NCBI GenBank assembly: GCA_027563935.2
Contig: CM050454.1
Location: 20,953,501 to 21,017,500, forward strand
Reading direction: 5' to 3'
Length of the DNA: 64,000 nt
Origin: Costus lasius
Taxonomy: Eukaryota > Streptophyta > Magnoliopsida > Zingiberales > Costaceae
In this document: piece by piece, positions 1 to 12,083 of the stretch
Position numbering within the stretch: position 1 is the stretch's first letter
How the letters are laid out: each line of letters begins with the position of its first letter
Translations under genes and position numbers: made by a program
The notes under the pieces: model-generated
Databases searched by the model: none
What the model was told of the DNA's origin: nothing
The model's input: the letters and a program-made list of their open reading frames with translations, nothing else

Positions 1-1332
1 CCCGAGCCCTCTACTTTCAGTGGGGTACGCAGTGCAAAGGAACTAGAGAATTTCCTTTGGGATATGGAGCAGTATTTCAGAACTGCTCAGGTGCCTGATT
101 ATGAGAGAGCGCAGTTGTGTTCGGCATATCTGATAGGTGACGCCAAGCTCTGGTGGCGTACCTTAGTGACCCCTCCGGGAGAAGAGGTGCCACGTGACAT
201 CTCTTGGGATGAGTTGAAAGCTGAACTGAAGAACCAGTTCCTGCTGACACACACTTCTAAGACTGCTAGAGACTCTTTACATAAGATCAGACACACGGGG
301 ATAGTTCGTGAGTATGTTCGAGCTTACTCTGCCGCCATGCTCGAAATACCACGAATGGAAGAAGAGGATCGCTTGTACTTCTTCTTAGAGAGGATGCAGA
401 CATGGGCACAATTGGAAGTTAGGAGACATAGCCCATTAACTCTCAAAGAGGCTATGGCCGTAGCTGATTCCTTAGTGGATTTGAGGGATAGGAAGCAATC
501 TGCCCCTATCTCCTCTGGTCCATCTAAGTCACGTTCCCCTCAGAGGAATAAGGGGAAGCGTCCAGCTCCAGGACCCAAGGGTGGGTATAAGAAGAAGCAG
601 GGAAAGGGAGGAGCTACCTCTTCAGGAATCGGCCAGAAGAAAGCCACACCAGCCGGTTCTCCTCCTAGGGGCACTCCCAAGCAGCAGCTCAAGTGTTTTC
701 TTTGTCGAGGTCCTCATCGCATGCGTGATTGTCCTCGGGGAGATACATTTGCAGCTATTGTTCAGCGGGAGGCTGCCCAATCTAAAGATCCTCTGATCAC
801 TGTGAATCCTTTGGTGATCAACGCCATTGCCACTTCCACCACAATGAAGACCAAGTTGATGTACGTGGAGATGAGGGTGAACTCACATCGAGTTCATGCC
901 ATGATCGATAGTGGTGCATCTCATGTTTTTGTGGCTCATGGCATGGCGACGCGGCTAGGGCTGAGCATGTCCCCTGCTCAGGACCGCTTCAAGACGATCA
1001 ACGCTGAGGAGCGATAGATCGCAGGAATATCCTATGATGTTCCTCTTGTCTTCGGGGAGTGGAAGGGTAAGAACCATGTACGCGTGGTTCAGATGGACGA
1101 TTATGATGTCATCGTCGGCTTGGAGTTGATACAGAAGATGAAGGCTGCTATAGTCCCTCATCTAAAGGGTGTCCAGGTGATGGATGAGAGATACCCTTGC
1201 TTTGTTCGTTGCCTACAGTTGGCTGGGTCGGATAAGTCAGTGCGACCAGGGAAGGCTCAGAGTACATACATATCGGCTGCTACTCTTGATACAGGCTTAC
1301 GTCGGGGCGAGCGGACCTTTCTGGCTACATAG
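1..1332 (+). pseudogene. Gypsy gag and aspartic protease (5' end outside window)
   Basis: Gag supplies the capsid and RNA-binding protein of the retrotransposon, and the protease cuts the polyprotein. The frame is open from base 1 to a TAG at 1015-1017 and contains the capsid-like region (WW and LYFFLERM motifs), a basic Pro/Gly/Lys-rich linker, then the zinc knuckle CFLCRGPHRMRDC (about bases 691-732). The protease active site appears as MIDSGASHVF at about 901-930. After the first TAG the same frame resumes with typical protease sequence (DVIVGLELIQ) and meets a second TAG just before 1333. Both stops probably stand for Gln (CAG to TAG). Product unlikely to be made whole. Confidence 0.85.
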
Positions 1333-2750
1333 GTGACGGCCCCTGTAGAAGGTCCAGACGACGTACCAATGGAAGTGAAGAATTTGCTTGAGGAGTTCCA
1401 GGATCTTCTTCCGCTTGAGCTACCTAAGGAGCTTCCTCCCAGACGTGCGATTGATCACCGCATTGAGTTGGTTCCTGGGGCAGCTCCTTCTTTCCGACCC
1501 CCATACTGCATGCCTCCTGCAGAGCTCGTAGAGCTGAGGAAGCAGTTGGATGAACACTTGGCAGCTGGGTTCATCCAACCCTCCAAGTCTCCTTTTGGTG
1601 CTCCTGTGCTGTTTCAAAAGAAAAAGGACGGTAGTCTTCGCTTCTGTGTTGACTACCGTGCCTTAAATAAGATCACCATCAGGAACAGATACCCGATTCC
1701 ACATATCCAGGACCTCATTGACAGACTAGCGGGTGCTACTATCTTCACCAAGCTTGATTTGACATCAGGCTATTGGCAGGTCCGCATAGCTGAGGGAGAT
1801 GAGGCGAAGACAGCCTGTGTCACCCGGTACGGCGCCTTCGAGTTCTTGGTTATGCCATTTGGCTTAACCAATGCGCCGGCTACCTTCTCCCACCTGATGA
1901 ACAATGTTCTGACACAGTTGCTAGACGATTTTGTGGTCGTCTACTTTGATGATATCGTGGTGTACTCGACCACGATGGAGGAGCATTTGCAGCATCTGAG
2001 ATTGGTGTTTCAGAGACTGAGGGAACACCAGCTGTATGTGAAGAGGGAGAAATGCTCCTTTGCTGCTTCTGAGATCCAGTTTCTGGGCCATGTGGTAGGC
2101 CATGGCACTGTCCAGATGGATCCTGAGAAGGTGCGTGCCATCGTCGAGTGGACCGCACCTACTCCCCTACTGAGCTCCGATCTTTCCTGGGAGTGGCGAA
2201 TTTCTACAGGAAATTTATCCAGGATTACTCCAAGATCGCAGCTCCACTTTCTGACCTCCTGAGGAAGGAGACTCCATGGCTATGGTAAGAACGGCATCAG
2301 ACTGCGTTTGCAGAGTTGAAACGCAGGATCGCCAGTGAGCCGGTTCTTCGTATGCCGGACTTCAGTCGGCCCTTTGAGGTCCATACCGATGCCTCTGACA
2401 GAGCGATCGGCGGAGTGCTCTTACAGGAGGGGCACCCAGTGGCATTTGAGAGCCGGAAGTTAAGTTCGGTGGAGCAGCGTTACTTAGCTCACAAGAAGGA
2501 GATGGTCGCCGTGATCCACTGCCTTCGAGTTTGGCGCATCTATCTTCTCGGTAGCGCTTTCGTAGTGAAGACGGATAATGTCGCCAACACATACTTCGCT
2601 ACGCAGAAAAAGCTTTCACCTAAACAAGCGAGATGGCAGGAGTTCCTTGCTGAATTTGACTTCACCTGGGAGCACAGACCGGGGCGCTCCAATGTGGTTC
2701 CAGATGCTCTCAGCAGGATGTGCACTGTGGTGCTTGCTTCTATATCGAGG
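1333..2750 (+). pseudogene. Gypsy reverse transcriptase and RNase H
   Basis: This copies element RNA into DNA in cytoplasmic particles. RT motifs are in order: the SPFGAPVLF/FCVDYRALN block (about 1588-1665), FTKLDLTSGYWQ (about 1744-1780), MPFGLTNAPATF (about 1852-1890) and the catalytic YFDD at 1942-1953. The usual plant chromovirus box is YLDD or YVDD, so the Phe is a variant. A frameshift near 2160 moves the frame; the conserved [15 protein letters not shown] block follows in another frame. A TAA lies near 2287, then RNase H begins with VHTDASDRAIGGVL (about 2380) and ends in RPGRSNVVPDALSR (about 2680). Disabled by the frameshift and stop. Confidence 0.88.
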
Positions 2751-4274
2751 ATTGAGGGTGATCTCCTCGATCGCATTCGGCAAGCTGCTGCTCTCGACGC
2801 CAAATACCAGCAGCTGATCGCCGACGTGCGAGAAGGCAAGGTTCGTCGTTACTATCTTCAGGGCGACGACCTTCTGATGGCCGAGGGCGGTCGGCCACTT
2901 GTTCCGGCGACTAGCGAACTTCGACGCGAGTTATTGCGAGAGCTTCACGACACGGCATGGAGTGGACATCCGGGACAGCGCAGGATGCTGATTCTATTAT
3001 CCCGATCTTGTTACTGGCCCTCCATGCGAGCTGATGTCGATCATTATGTCCGCACCTGCTTGATCTGCCAGCAGGATAAAGTCGATAGGAGGCGCGAAGC
3101 AGGATTGTTACAGCCTCTTCCCATTCTGGAACGACCATAGACTTCAGTTTCCATGGATTTTATTACTGGGTTACCGAAGGTCGAAGGGAAGGCTTCTATC
3201 TTTGTTGTGGTGGACAGGTTCTCTAAGTACTCTGTGTTCATCGCAGCACCTGAGCCTTGTTCAGCCAAGAAGACGGCTGACCTATTCTTCAAGCATGTGG
3301 TGAAGCTTTTTGGGCTTCCTCTGGACATTGTTTCTGACAGAGATGCCAGGTTCACTGGTAACTTCTGGACGTCCTTGTTCAAGACTCTTGGTTCCAAGCT
3401 AAAGTTTTCTATAGCGAACCATCCTCAGACCGACGGCCAGACGGAGAGGATAAATGCACTACTTGAAGAATACCTTCGTCACTTTGTGTCGGCAATCCAG
3501 CGCAACTGAGTGTCTCTCCTCGACATGGCGCAGTTTGCCTACAACTTGCAGCAGTCTTCAGCGACCGGCAAGACACCATTTGAGTTGGTGTTAGGACGAC
3601 AGCCTCTCACCCCCGCTGATGTTGTGCAGCACACCGATGGTGAGTGCCCAGCAGCCTATCGGGTTGCGAGAGATCATGCCGAGGTGCTCCAGGAGGCTCG
3701 TGATAGCTTAGAGCACGCTGCAAGAAGGATGCAGCATTATGCCAATCAGAGTAGACGCGATGAACAGTTCGAAGTTGGGGATCTTGTGCTTTTAAAGTTG
3801 ACACCTCAGATGTGGAGAAAGATCTCAGCCAAGACTGCGCATCGCAGCCTTATTCAGAGATATGAGGGACCTTTCGAGGTCTTGAGACGGGTTGGTGCTG
3901 TAGCCTACAGGCTGAAGCTTCCCGACAGATTAAAGCTTCATCCGACCTTTCATGTAAGCTTTTTGAAAAAGTTTCATACCGACGAGACCGACCCTAGTCG
4001 CTCTCAGGGGCGTCGGGCTCCTCCTAGTGTTCGAGCAGAGTTCGATAAAAAGATTGAAAAGATTTTGAATCACAAAACACTCGGACAGTATAGGAGGAAC
4101 AGGCGGATGGAATTTCTGGTGCAGTGGGAAGGAACACCCATAGAAGAAGCTAAGTGGGAAAAAGCTTCTGATTTGTGGCAGTTTGAGGAGGAGTTGAAAA
4201 TCTACATGGACAGCCTGTCGTCGAGGGCGACAACGAACTTGGGTGGGGGAGTATGTGATGCTCCCGGGATTTAG
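2751..4274 (+). pseudogene. Gypsy integrase with C-terminal chromodomain
   Basis: Integrase joins the element DNA to the chromosome, and the chromodomain of this group is thought to bias insertion toward heterochromatin. The HHCC zinc region (H, H, C, C) spans about 2944-3085. Catalytic acidic residues are visible in VVVDRFSKY (about 3205), IVSDRDARF (about 3328) and the Glu of QTDGQTERIN (about 3427). The C-terminal part (3510-4274) holds the GPFEVL motif and a chromodomain whose aromatic residues are in FLVQWEG and AKWEKASDLW (about 4110-4180). TAG at 3138 and TGA at 3507 both stand where Trp is conserved. The final codons run into the LTR. Confidence 0.87.
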
Positions 4275-6052
4275 CACAAATCCCAAAGCACACCGAGATG
4301 GAGCGATGGCGGGACCCCTCGTCATTAGCCATGTTGGACGACTCGGGTGTGCGATCGTGTCACTGAGGCTGACACAAGCCCACAGGGCGAGGGTCGAGTC
4401 AAACCACGGAGTGTGGGTACACACGTGGATGTGGGCTTTCGACTCGACCCATGGACCCCGGATCCTCTCGCACGAGCTTGCGAGCGTGTGCATCGAAGAG
4501 GGTCAACCGTGGGGCGATTCTAAGGTCTAATTAGCCCCGAACCAGCCTGAACCAACCTTCCAAGCTGAACCGAACCGGTTTAGGCGGTTCAGGCGGTTCA
4601 ATCGGCGGTTCAATCGCGCGTACGCGCGTTTGGGGAAAATTCCACTGTTCACGCTTCGTTCTCACGAAGCTGCCGTCTGCCGTCGATTCCGGCCAGCTGG
4701 AGGCGCCTCGCCGGATTTGGAAGGTGGCCGGAGGTGCGGGCTGGCGTGGCGACGAGGGCGACGGAGTTTAAAGGCTGGGACTCCTACGTGGACGAGCCTA
4801 GGGCGGATTTTCGGATCCGCCCCGGTGGAAGCGAGATCTCCGGCCAATCACCGGCGGAGATCGCGGCTGCGTGGCGACGAAGATGGAAATCCATCTTCGT
4901 CGAGGGGAGGTCGTAATCAAGCGGAATAGAGCGCTTATGCGAGGTCTGGCGACGACGAATTCTTGGCGAGATCTAGATCTGGGAACATAATATCTTGTTT
5001 GGCGTCGGCGACGAGGCTCCGGCCATGGACTCGTCGGCATACCCTCTCAGATCGACTCACCGGTGCCCTGAGGTAACGAGGAGACTATCTCCTCCGGCGC
5101 CGGCAGCCAGATGCGGGAGTGCGATCGGATTTTCCGATCGCCGGTTCCACGCAGCCACAGCTTCCATTGGGTTCCAAATTCGTGTCGACGGCGGCTTCTC
5201 CGGTGACAATACACCGGTGGCGAGTTCTCCTTCCGTCGGCGACGAGATCCTGATCGCCCGGCGCGATTCCGGTGACCGGACGGCGACGGACGAAGAAGGG
5301 GACGCTTCCCCTGTTTCGGCCGAGCATTGGCTCTGTTCCGGACGCGGAACGTGAAGGGAGGAGAGAGAAGGTTTGCGCGCGTGTTCGCATGCGCGTTTCG
5401 TTTCGTTTCCGACCGGACTTTCCGACGCAGCTTCTCGGAGGATCTCGGTGGGCTCGGCTCGTGGAGTGGTGGCATGCTACAAGGGTAAACCCTCCCCGAA
5501 TCTATCGTGTGTAGTGGTAGTAGGACGGTTTTCTCGTGTGTAGTGGATAGAGACTTTACCGCCGTCCGGACTTCGTGTGGCTTTTCGTCCGGACGGTTCT
5601 TTGCGCTATCTGTGTCCGCATATGTGTAGTGCGGATTTGTGACTGTTTGCAGGTGCTTGCTTGTTTGCTCACTGCAAAGTCCAGGACGTGTGTGCCGGCA
5701 CCCTTGAAGGTGTTCGCCACCGTCCCCTTGTGATTGATTGAGGCCGCGCCGGTGCCTATCTCGGCTGTGTAGAGAAAGGAGTGCGGGCTGAGGATATTTC
5801 TATGAGTGCAAAGTGTCTTGGAGAGTCTCCATCACTTTGACAAAGTTGAGAGATCTGTATTCGTGTCCGAGGGGCGGTATTCATACCGAACCCTTCGCGC
5901 ACGTGGTGTGAGGACTTGTAGAGTGCTGGGCAGCTTCCGCAACGCGATCCTAACCGGTCGCGGGCCACTCTAGTGTAGGGCTGAGATCTCCGCGAGGGGA
6001 TCTGCCGGTTGTGGTTAAGTTTATTATTAAAAAAATAAATTTGCCCATAACA
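4254..6052 (+). repeat. 3' LTR of the Gypsy element
   Basis: It begins TGTGATGC directly after a purine tract (GGGTGGGGGAGTA) at the end of pol and probably ends at CCCATAACA, giving TG..CA ends and about 1.8 kb. The interior is GC-rich with short repeats of AGGCGGTTCA near 4580-4610. The open frames inside it show no conserved domain and reflect base composition. The right border is less sure than the left because the 5' LTR and target duplication are not visible. Confidence 0.65.
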
Positions 6053-6470
6053 TTTAGTTAGATTACATTTTGTAAAATTTGAGGTAGGTGCATGAATGAG
6101 TTATAATGCACAATATGTCATATTTGGTCACTACATGAATTTCATGCGTGGGGATTTATGATAAATCTAACCTAAAATGATGCATGAAAATACAAAGGTG
6201 GAACCATGGGAGTTACCCTCAAGTTAGGGTGGCTTTAGGTTCCATTTGATCCTTTGGTGAGGGTGACCTATGCCTCCATCAGATGTTATTATTATCAGGG
6301 TTATGCATTATGCAGATTTGGTTGGAGTGACTTTTCTGGGTCATGATCTTATGTAAATAATTTAAGTTCGTGTCCCCATAGTTAATCCTATTGCACTTAG
6401 GCAAGAGTTCACCATTTATAATGAATCAATCTAACCTGAAATTATCTGTGTTAGGGGTGCCAAGAAGCTC
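6053..6470. repeat. Diverged dispersed repeat (related copy near 22600-22810)
   Basis: About 230 bp here (roughly 6075-6310) aligns by eye with 22600-22810 in the same orientation. Shared landmarks in the same order include CATGAA, ATAATGCA/ACAATGCATAAT, GGGATTTATG, ATGATGCATGAAA and CCCATTTG-like tracts, joined by variable bases. No coding potential was found. It is probably the remains of an old noncoding element; the family is unknown. Confidence 0.45.
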
Positions 6471-7042
6471 TTTGTGGGGGAGGTTATCGTTTTCTTGTGC
6501 GCTGCGTTTCGAATGAGGGAAAGAAATCAGGAAAGAAAAGAAATAAGGAGAGAAAGGAAATAAGGAGGGATAGAAATAAATTCTTTCCCTTATAGGCCCT
6601 GTGTTTCAGTGGGAGGAAAGGAAAGAAAGAAAGATTAAAAAAATTTAAACTAATTATATTATACATAATACATAAATAATTAGTAATATTATAAATAATA
6701 TAGTTTATTAATTAAAAAATACTATAAAATTCTTATTAAATTATATAAATTTCTATTAAATTTATGATTAAAAATTACAAAAAATTTTGACAGCATTTCC
6801 TCTATATTATAACACAATACCTATATACACAATATAATAAATTCAACAAAATATAAATACATCATCAACAAAGTATAAATACCATCAAATCAACACAAAA
6901 GTACCTTAATATAAATAGCATCAAGTTCAACAACAAATAGAATATATCCATGTCTATACCATCTACACAATACCATTAATGATTCATCAAAATACAATAA
7001 GTATCCACTAACACAAGTCCAACACAAGTATCCACCAACAGA
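6471..7042. other. AT-rich intergenic DNA, no gene seen
   Basis: Two purine-rich blocks (6510-6575 and 6605-6640) each follow a TGCGTTTC or TGTGTTTC motif resembling one end of a MITE, but no matching opposite end was found. The rest is simple AT-rich sequence, probably 3' flank of the MYB/SANT-like gene on the minus strand. Confidence 0.4.
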
Positions 7043-7956
7043 CTATGCATTCATCAGGCGACTTAGAATTTGACCCCATAGCCTTTCTGGAGTTGAGAAG
7101 AAGAGTTCTGTTTTTTCCTTGCTTGTACCCAATGTGATATATGCATTTATCAAAGTCTCTTCAGGAAGATTAAGTTTATCTAGCTCCTCAAAGATTTCAG
7201 CCTTTGTGTACTCCTTTACATATGCAGGATTGGCAGCATTTACCAGGACATTAGTATTTTTTTCCTTGGAGCTCATCAACATTTCAAACCTTTCATTTGT
7301 AACTTTCAATGCGAAATCATCATGTTTTCTTTTACTAGTCCTCGACGACGTTGCAGTAGTGTTATTGCCTTGGCTTTGTGGGATGGAAGATGGACTTGCT
7401 ATATCTTCAATATTATAACCTTGATGCACATCAAATGCAATATCATCATTGCCTTCTTCACGAATAGGAGTGCTCGAATTCATGTCAATTTCTTTGGGAG
7501 TTCTAGCTATGTTTCCAATTGCACGATCCTTTGAAAACAACTCCACTAGTTTGTCATAATTGTTAACAGAAGTGTTTCTCCATTTTTTCATTGAAGGATT
7601 AGCCTGTAAAATGTTAACCATAATGAGTACATATGTAACAATTACCATACAACAAACTATTATAAAGCAAGACATACCGTAATTAGTTCATCCCACACAT
7701 TGTTGTCAGCTTCAAACAATTTGGATGATGAACTCCATGCAATACCACTCTTGTTTTTGAACAACTCGTGACATTGATTAAAATGGACTTTCAAAGTCTT
7801 AATTCTATTCTTTAGATGTTTTTTTGTTAATAGTAAACCAAATCTCTCAGCACATATCACTAGCATGTTCTTATATGCGGTTGAGGTAATGGTACCATCA
7901 ACCCTAAATCCTTTAATTTGTTGGTCTAGTATTGAATTAGTGAAGACATTATCCAT
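7043..7956 (-). CDS. MYB/SANT-like DNA-binding domain protein (two exons)
   Basis: This encodes a plant MYB/SANT-like protein of the kind found both as host genes (L10-interacting MYB-domain proteins) and as the accessory ORF of PIF/Harbinger transposons; it would bind DNA in the nucleus. Exon 1 is 7956-7678 and exon 2 is 7603-7043; the 74-bp intron has GT at 7677 and AG at 7604. The join restores the hallmark NVWDELITANPSMKKWRN followed by NYDKLVELF, which is strong support for splicing. Upstream of the ATG the frame stays open through KLFKWTED, so the domain starts earlier and another 5' exon or start is likely. The C-terminal half carries a Lys/Arg patch (TSKRKHDD) and a Leu-rich tail. No transposase gene lies beside it. 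Confidence 0.6.
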
Positions 7957-8876
7957 GTCTTCAGTCCATTTGAATAGTTTTAAGTCATATTGGTATTAAG
8001 GGAGGACCAAAGGTTTGGAATAAGGGCTTTAATTTCATCAAAGAATCGCAGGAGTTTCTATATCTAAAAATCTTATATCTACTGTAGGACTTCCGATTTA
8101 AATTGATCAAGACGGGAGAGTGACCAAAGATTCCCCAAGTAAGACAGAGATCAGGTAGCTACAGAGCGAACATCACAGGGATGATTCACGCCTGTCATAC
8201 CCTAATCACTGTCATATACTCTTCTCACTAGAACTGAGCATTAGCGGAAAAGATCGAGTGACTTGTTAGACCAATGAACAACTATCATTATACTCTCACA
8301 TATTTTACACAAATCTAACAACTAATCATACAATTTAAAAGGATAGATATAAAAAATTAGTATATAACAATTTCAAACAGAGTATGATGATTGAGGATTA
8401 AAGGTCAGGCCATTTAATGCGCGAGATCGTTTAATCAGATTGAGAATTGCAAAAAGTAGTATAGTCAAACCTTATTAAGCAATGCTGGGTAAACTAAGAG
8501 TCGATGCTTAGTGCTGAACAAGAAGTGATGCGAATTCAAGTAGATTGATGCTTCCAATTTTCAAAGGTAAAAATATGAAAACATAGATGTATATAGAATA
8601 TTGCTGGAACTTGAAAAGCCAATGTCGTTTCCCATTAGCACTGAGCGACAAAGTGGACTGCCACTCCTGATAGCAACTTTCATAGCAAATAGCCCGAGAA
8701 TCCAAGAATCCTCTTTCAGAGTATCAAGTTCCACGAAAAAGACATGTTGGAACAAATTCCTTTAAGCTACTGCAGAGCAGCTACTTCCTCACTGTAGATC
8801 CAAAAAAATCAAAAACTTTTGTCTTATATAATTACCCTATGATTAAAGGTTTCGACTAATTAATGTTTACAAGCAA
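7957..8876. other. Intergenic DNA; right part probably 3' UTR of the receptor kinase
   Basis: No coding region or repeat is recognised. The stretch from about 8500 to 8876 lies directly downstream of the receptor-kinase stop codon on the minus strand and may hold its 3' UTR, but no clear poly(A) signal was found. Confidence 0.35.
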
Positions 8877-11800
8877 TCAGAAAGATTGTTTTGGGTCTTT
8901 GACTGAAGGCTTAAGCTTGGTGTCAGGAGCCACCTCGAGCAGCATCTTCACCACCGTCCTCATCGATGGACGATTGCCTGGGAGCAAGGTGGTGCAGAGG
9001 AGACCGACGTTGAGGACCTTGCAGATCTCCTCCTTGAAGCAAGCATTAAGCCTTGCATCGATCACACTATCATCTCCCTTCTGTTCAATCGTGCAGCACA
9101 CCCACTTGACCAAATCCTTCTCTCCAAACTCTGCATCGATGGGAAATCTTCCAGTGACTAGCTCGAGAATCACTACTCCGAAGCTGTATATGTCGCTCTT
9201 CTCGGTAACTCGAAGCGTGTATGCATACTCTGAACCAACCACAAGTACAGTGATTGGCCATGTTAGCAAACAAAATCAACAAATTTACTCTATGAACAAC
9301 ATCAAGTGACTAACCTGGTGCAATGTAACCACAGGAGCCAGCAATGATTGACATGGACTTTGGTCCCTTGCCAATGGCTTTCGCCAGGCCAAAATCTGCA
9401 ACTTTTGCCCCATACTCTGCGTCCAGCAATATGTTGTTGGACTTCACATCTCTGTGAACAATGGGAGGATCGCAGTCATGATGCAAGTACGACAGCCCCT
9501 CCGCCGCATCCACCGCAATCTTGTATCGAATTGGCCAATCCAATAATGCTCCCTTGCTGCCATGGAGCTGGTCGCCCAAGCTGCCATTGGGCATGTACTC
9601 GTAAACCAGGAGCTTGCAGTCCTTGTGCGTGCAGCAGCACCACAGTTTCACGATGTTTTTGTGCCGTATCTTGCCGAGAGTCGCCACCTCGGCTTCAAAG
9701 CTGTGGTCAAAGTGATGGTTGAAGTAGCCCATCAAGGAGCTTCCCCAGAGCTTTTTCACGGCGACCATCTCCCCGTTGGCAAGGAACACCTTGTACACCT
9801 TCCCTGAGGCTCCAGTGCCAATTACATTGTCTTCGTCGAGGCAGTCCATGATCTCGTGCTCGCTGAAGCATACTTTGTGAAAGGAAGTGACCTTCCATTT
9901 GGAATTGTCCGGCACTTGTTTTGCCTCGTTCGGATTTCTGTATCTGCAATAATACCACGCCGCGCCGGTGACAAGGGCGAGTGCAGCGAGAACAAAGACC
10001 GACCGAAGTAACCAGATAAAAGCTCGACGCTGGGAATTGCCATCGGTAGAAGGAAGGCAGAGCCCTGTCAAATCTAGGCAGAGACCCGGATTCCCCAAGA
10101 AGCTGTTTCTGTAGGTCGGAGTCGAGAGGAAAGGCGGCAAGCTGCCGGATAGCTGGTTGTATGAGAGGTTGAATTGGATGAGCTTTAGATTTTGCATCTC
10201 CTTGGGAATTTCTCCTGTGAGTTGGTTACTAGATAAGTCAAGATAATTTAAAACAGGAAGGTCGCCAATCTCCGGCGGTATGTCTCCGGTGAATTCATTG
10301 TCTGCAAGGTTCAACTGACTAAGTTTCTTCCATGATTGGATTCCTCTGAGGAGCTTACCTGAGAGTGAGTTGTTGTGGAGGTCGACCTTTCCGAGCTTAG
10401 TCATGTTTATGAGACCTAATGGAAGAGGCCCCGAGAACAGATTATTGGCGGCAGAAAACTCGTACAAGTTGGAAATGGCACCTATTTCATCCGGAATGGA
10501 TCCGCTGAACTGGTTGTTTGAGAGGAGAAGCATGGACAGATTGGCTGCACCAGCAATCGACGGAGAGATGGGGCCGGAGAAGCAGTTTCCAGAGAGCTCG
10601 AGGAGCCACAAATGGGGCAGACCCCACAAAGCAGGGGGAACCTCGCCGGAGAGTTGATTGTTTGGCAAGCGCACGCGCGTTAGGGTCCAGCATCGGCCGA
10701 GGCTCTCAGGCAAGCTCCCAGAGAATGAATTTCTAAGCAGAAGCAACTCCGATAGTGCGCCTCCGGCGCAGATGCTCGACGGGATCAGTCCGGAGAGGAA
10801 GTTGTCAGAGAGATCAATGAAGCTAAGGGGCGCGTTCTCGCCGAAATTAGCCGGCAGAGGTCCAATGAGGCTGTTGTTGAACAACCGGAGATCTGCTAGA
10901 TTTTTACACCAGCTGATAGTTGGTGGGATTGGGCCATCGAGATGGTTCTCGAAAAGCGCAAAACTTTGGAGCCTTGGTGCGAGGAAAACGTCGTCAGGAA
11001 TACGACCAGAGAGCTGGTTCATGGAGGCATCGAGGAATTGGAGTTGGGAGAGGTTGGAGAAGCCATGGGGAAAGGGGCCGGATAGCGAATTGCCGTAGAG
11101 CTCGATTTGGAGGGCCGACGAGAGCCCTGCTAGCGATCTGGGAATGACGCCGGAGAGTGAATTGTACGAGAGGTCGAGGTTGAGGAGGGCGGAGAGCTGG
11201 CCAAGTTCAGGCGGAATGTGACCCACGAGGTTGCAGCCGGCGAGCCAGAGCACGCGAAGCAGGGTGAGGTTGGCGAAGCCTGGTGGAACTGGGGAGGGGA
11301 AGAAGAGATTGTAGGAAAGATTAAGAACCCGGAGCGTGGACACGTTGGAGAAGAAGGCAGGCAAGGCGCCGGTGAGCTGGTTTCCCACCAAAGACAGAGA
11401 GCGGAGACGCGCAAAGTGGCCGAACGAGGGAGGCACATGACCGGAGAAGTTATTGAACGAGAGATCGAGGTGCACGAGGTTGGGAAGCAGCGCCGGGAGG
11501 GACGAGGGGAGCGGGCCGACGAAGAGGTTTTCAGAGAGGTCAAGGCGGGAAAGGCCGGAGCAGCCGCGGAGGGCAGTGGCGGAGAGCGAGGAATTGAGCT
11601 CATTCATGGAGAGGGCGAGGGCGGCAAGGCGAGGTAGGCGGCAGAGGGCGACGGGGAAGGCGCCAGAGAGCCCCAAGTTGAAGAGGTCGATGGAAGTGAC
11701 GGCGCCATTAATACATGTTACCCCCGTCCAGTTGCACGAAGTAGAGTCGAGGGGGTTCCAATTGGCGAGGGCATTGTGGGGATGAGAGAGGGAGCGCTTC

Positions 11801-11892
11801 GCTTGGAGAAGAATCAGACCTTGTTGGTTGATGGAAAGAGTGGAGAGTGGAAGGAGGAGGAGGAGGAGGAGGAAGGAGAGGAGGGAGCGCAT
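8877..11892 (-). CDS. HSL1-like: LRR receptor-like kinase, HAESA/HSL1 type
   Basis: This is a plasma-membrane receptor kinase of LRR subfamily XI, whose HAESA/HSL members sense small secreted peptides (for example IDA) and signal through MAP kinases. Exon 1 is 11892-9315 and exon 2 is 9229-8877; the 85-bp intron splits the Glu codon of GSCGYIAPEY. The join gives 976 residues, close to the usual length of about 1000. It has a signal peptide (1-20), an LRR N-cap with SCNWTGVTC, about twenty LRRs, a transmembrane helix near 625-647 and a kinase from about 689. Key residues are GTGASG (692-697), Lys713, Glu735, the HRD Asp815, the DFG Asp833 and APE at 858-860. All catalytic residues are present. 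The intron position and EYAYTLRV motif are typical of HSL1. No stops or frameshifts; the only clearly intact host gene here. Confidence 0.95.
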
Positions 11893-12015
11893 CGTGAAGG
11901 TGGTGGTGCCGCTCGTGTGGTGCGCCTACTCTTTACAGTGACAAGGGTGTTAAAAAGAGAGGGAAAAGGTTGTGTTGAAGGTAGGCATTGGAATGCGAGT
12001 GATACAGGGAAAAGG

Positions 12016-12083
12016 TTGACCGAGTGTTTTTCAGCAGGTTCAGTCTACAGGGCTCCCCACAGTTAGCAGGTGCCGTTGGTCAA
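12016..12083. promoter_or_regulatory. Two possible W-boxes upstream of the receptor kinase
   Basis: TTGACC occurs on the plus strand at 12016-12021 and on the minus strand at 12083-12078, about 125-190 bp upstream of the minus-strand ATG. TTGAC(C/T) is the binding core of WRKY factors, which often control receptor kinases. Short motifs like this arise by chance, so this is only a suggestion. No convincing TATA box was found. Confidence 0.3.

Larger units (their letters stand above)
1..6052 (+). mobile_element. Ty3/Gypsy chromovirus, 3' portion with 3' LTR (Galadriel-like)
   Basis: The domain order gag, zinc knuckle, protease, RT, RNase H, integrase, chromodomain is that of a plant chromovirus. 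The element enters from the left already inside gag (the frame is open from base 1), so its 5' LTR and primer-binding site lie outside the window. The knuckle spacing (C-x2-C-x3-H-x4-C) resembles the Galadriel lineage rather than Tekay; that lineage call is an inference. The reading frame has TAG stops near 1015 and 1330, a frameshift near 2160, a TAA near 2287, a TAG at 3138 and a TGA at 3507, so it is not autonomous. A G-rich polypurine tract at 4241-4253 precedes an LTR that opens with TGTGATGC. Confidence 0.9.

Noticed and set aside
4630..5514. Several overlapping Arg-rich open frames on both strands
   Set aside because: They lie inside the GC-rich LTR, overlap each other and show no conserved motif.
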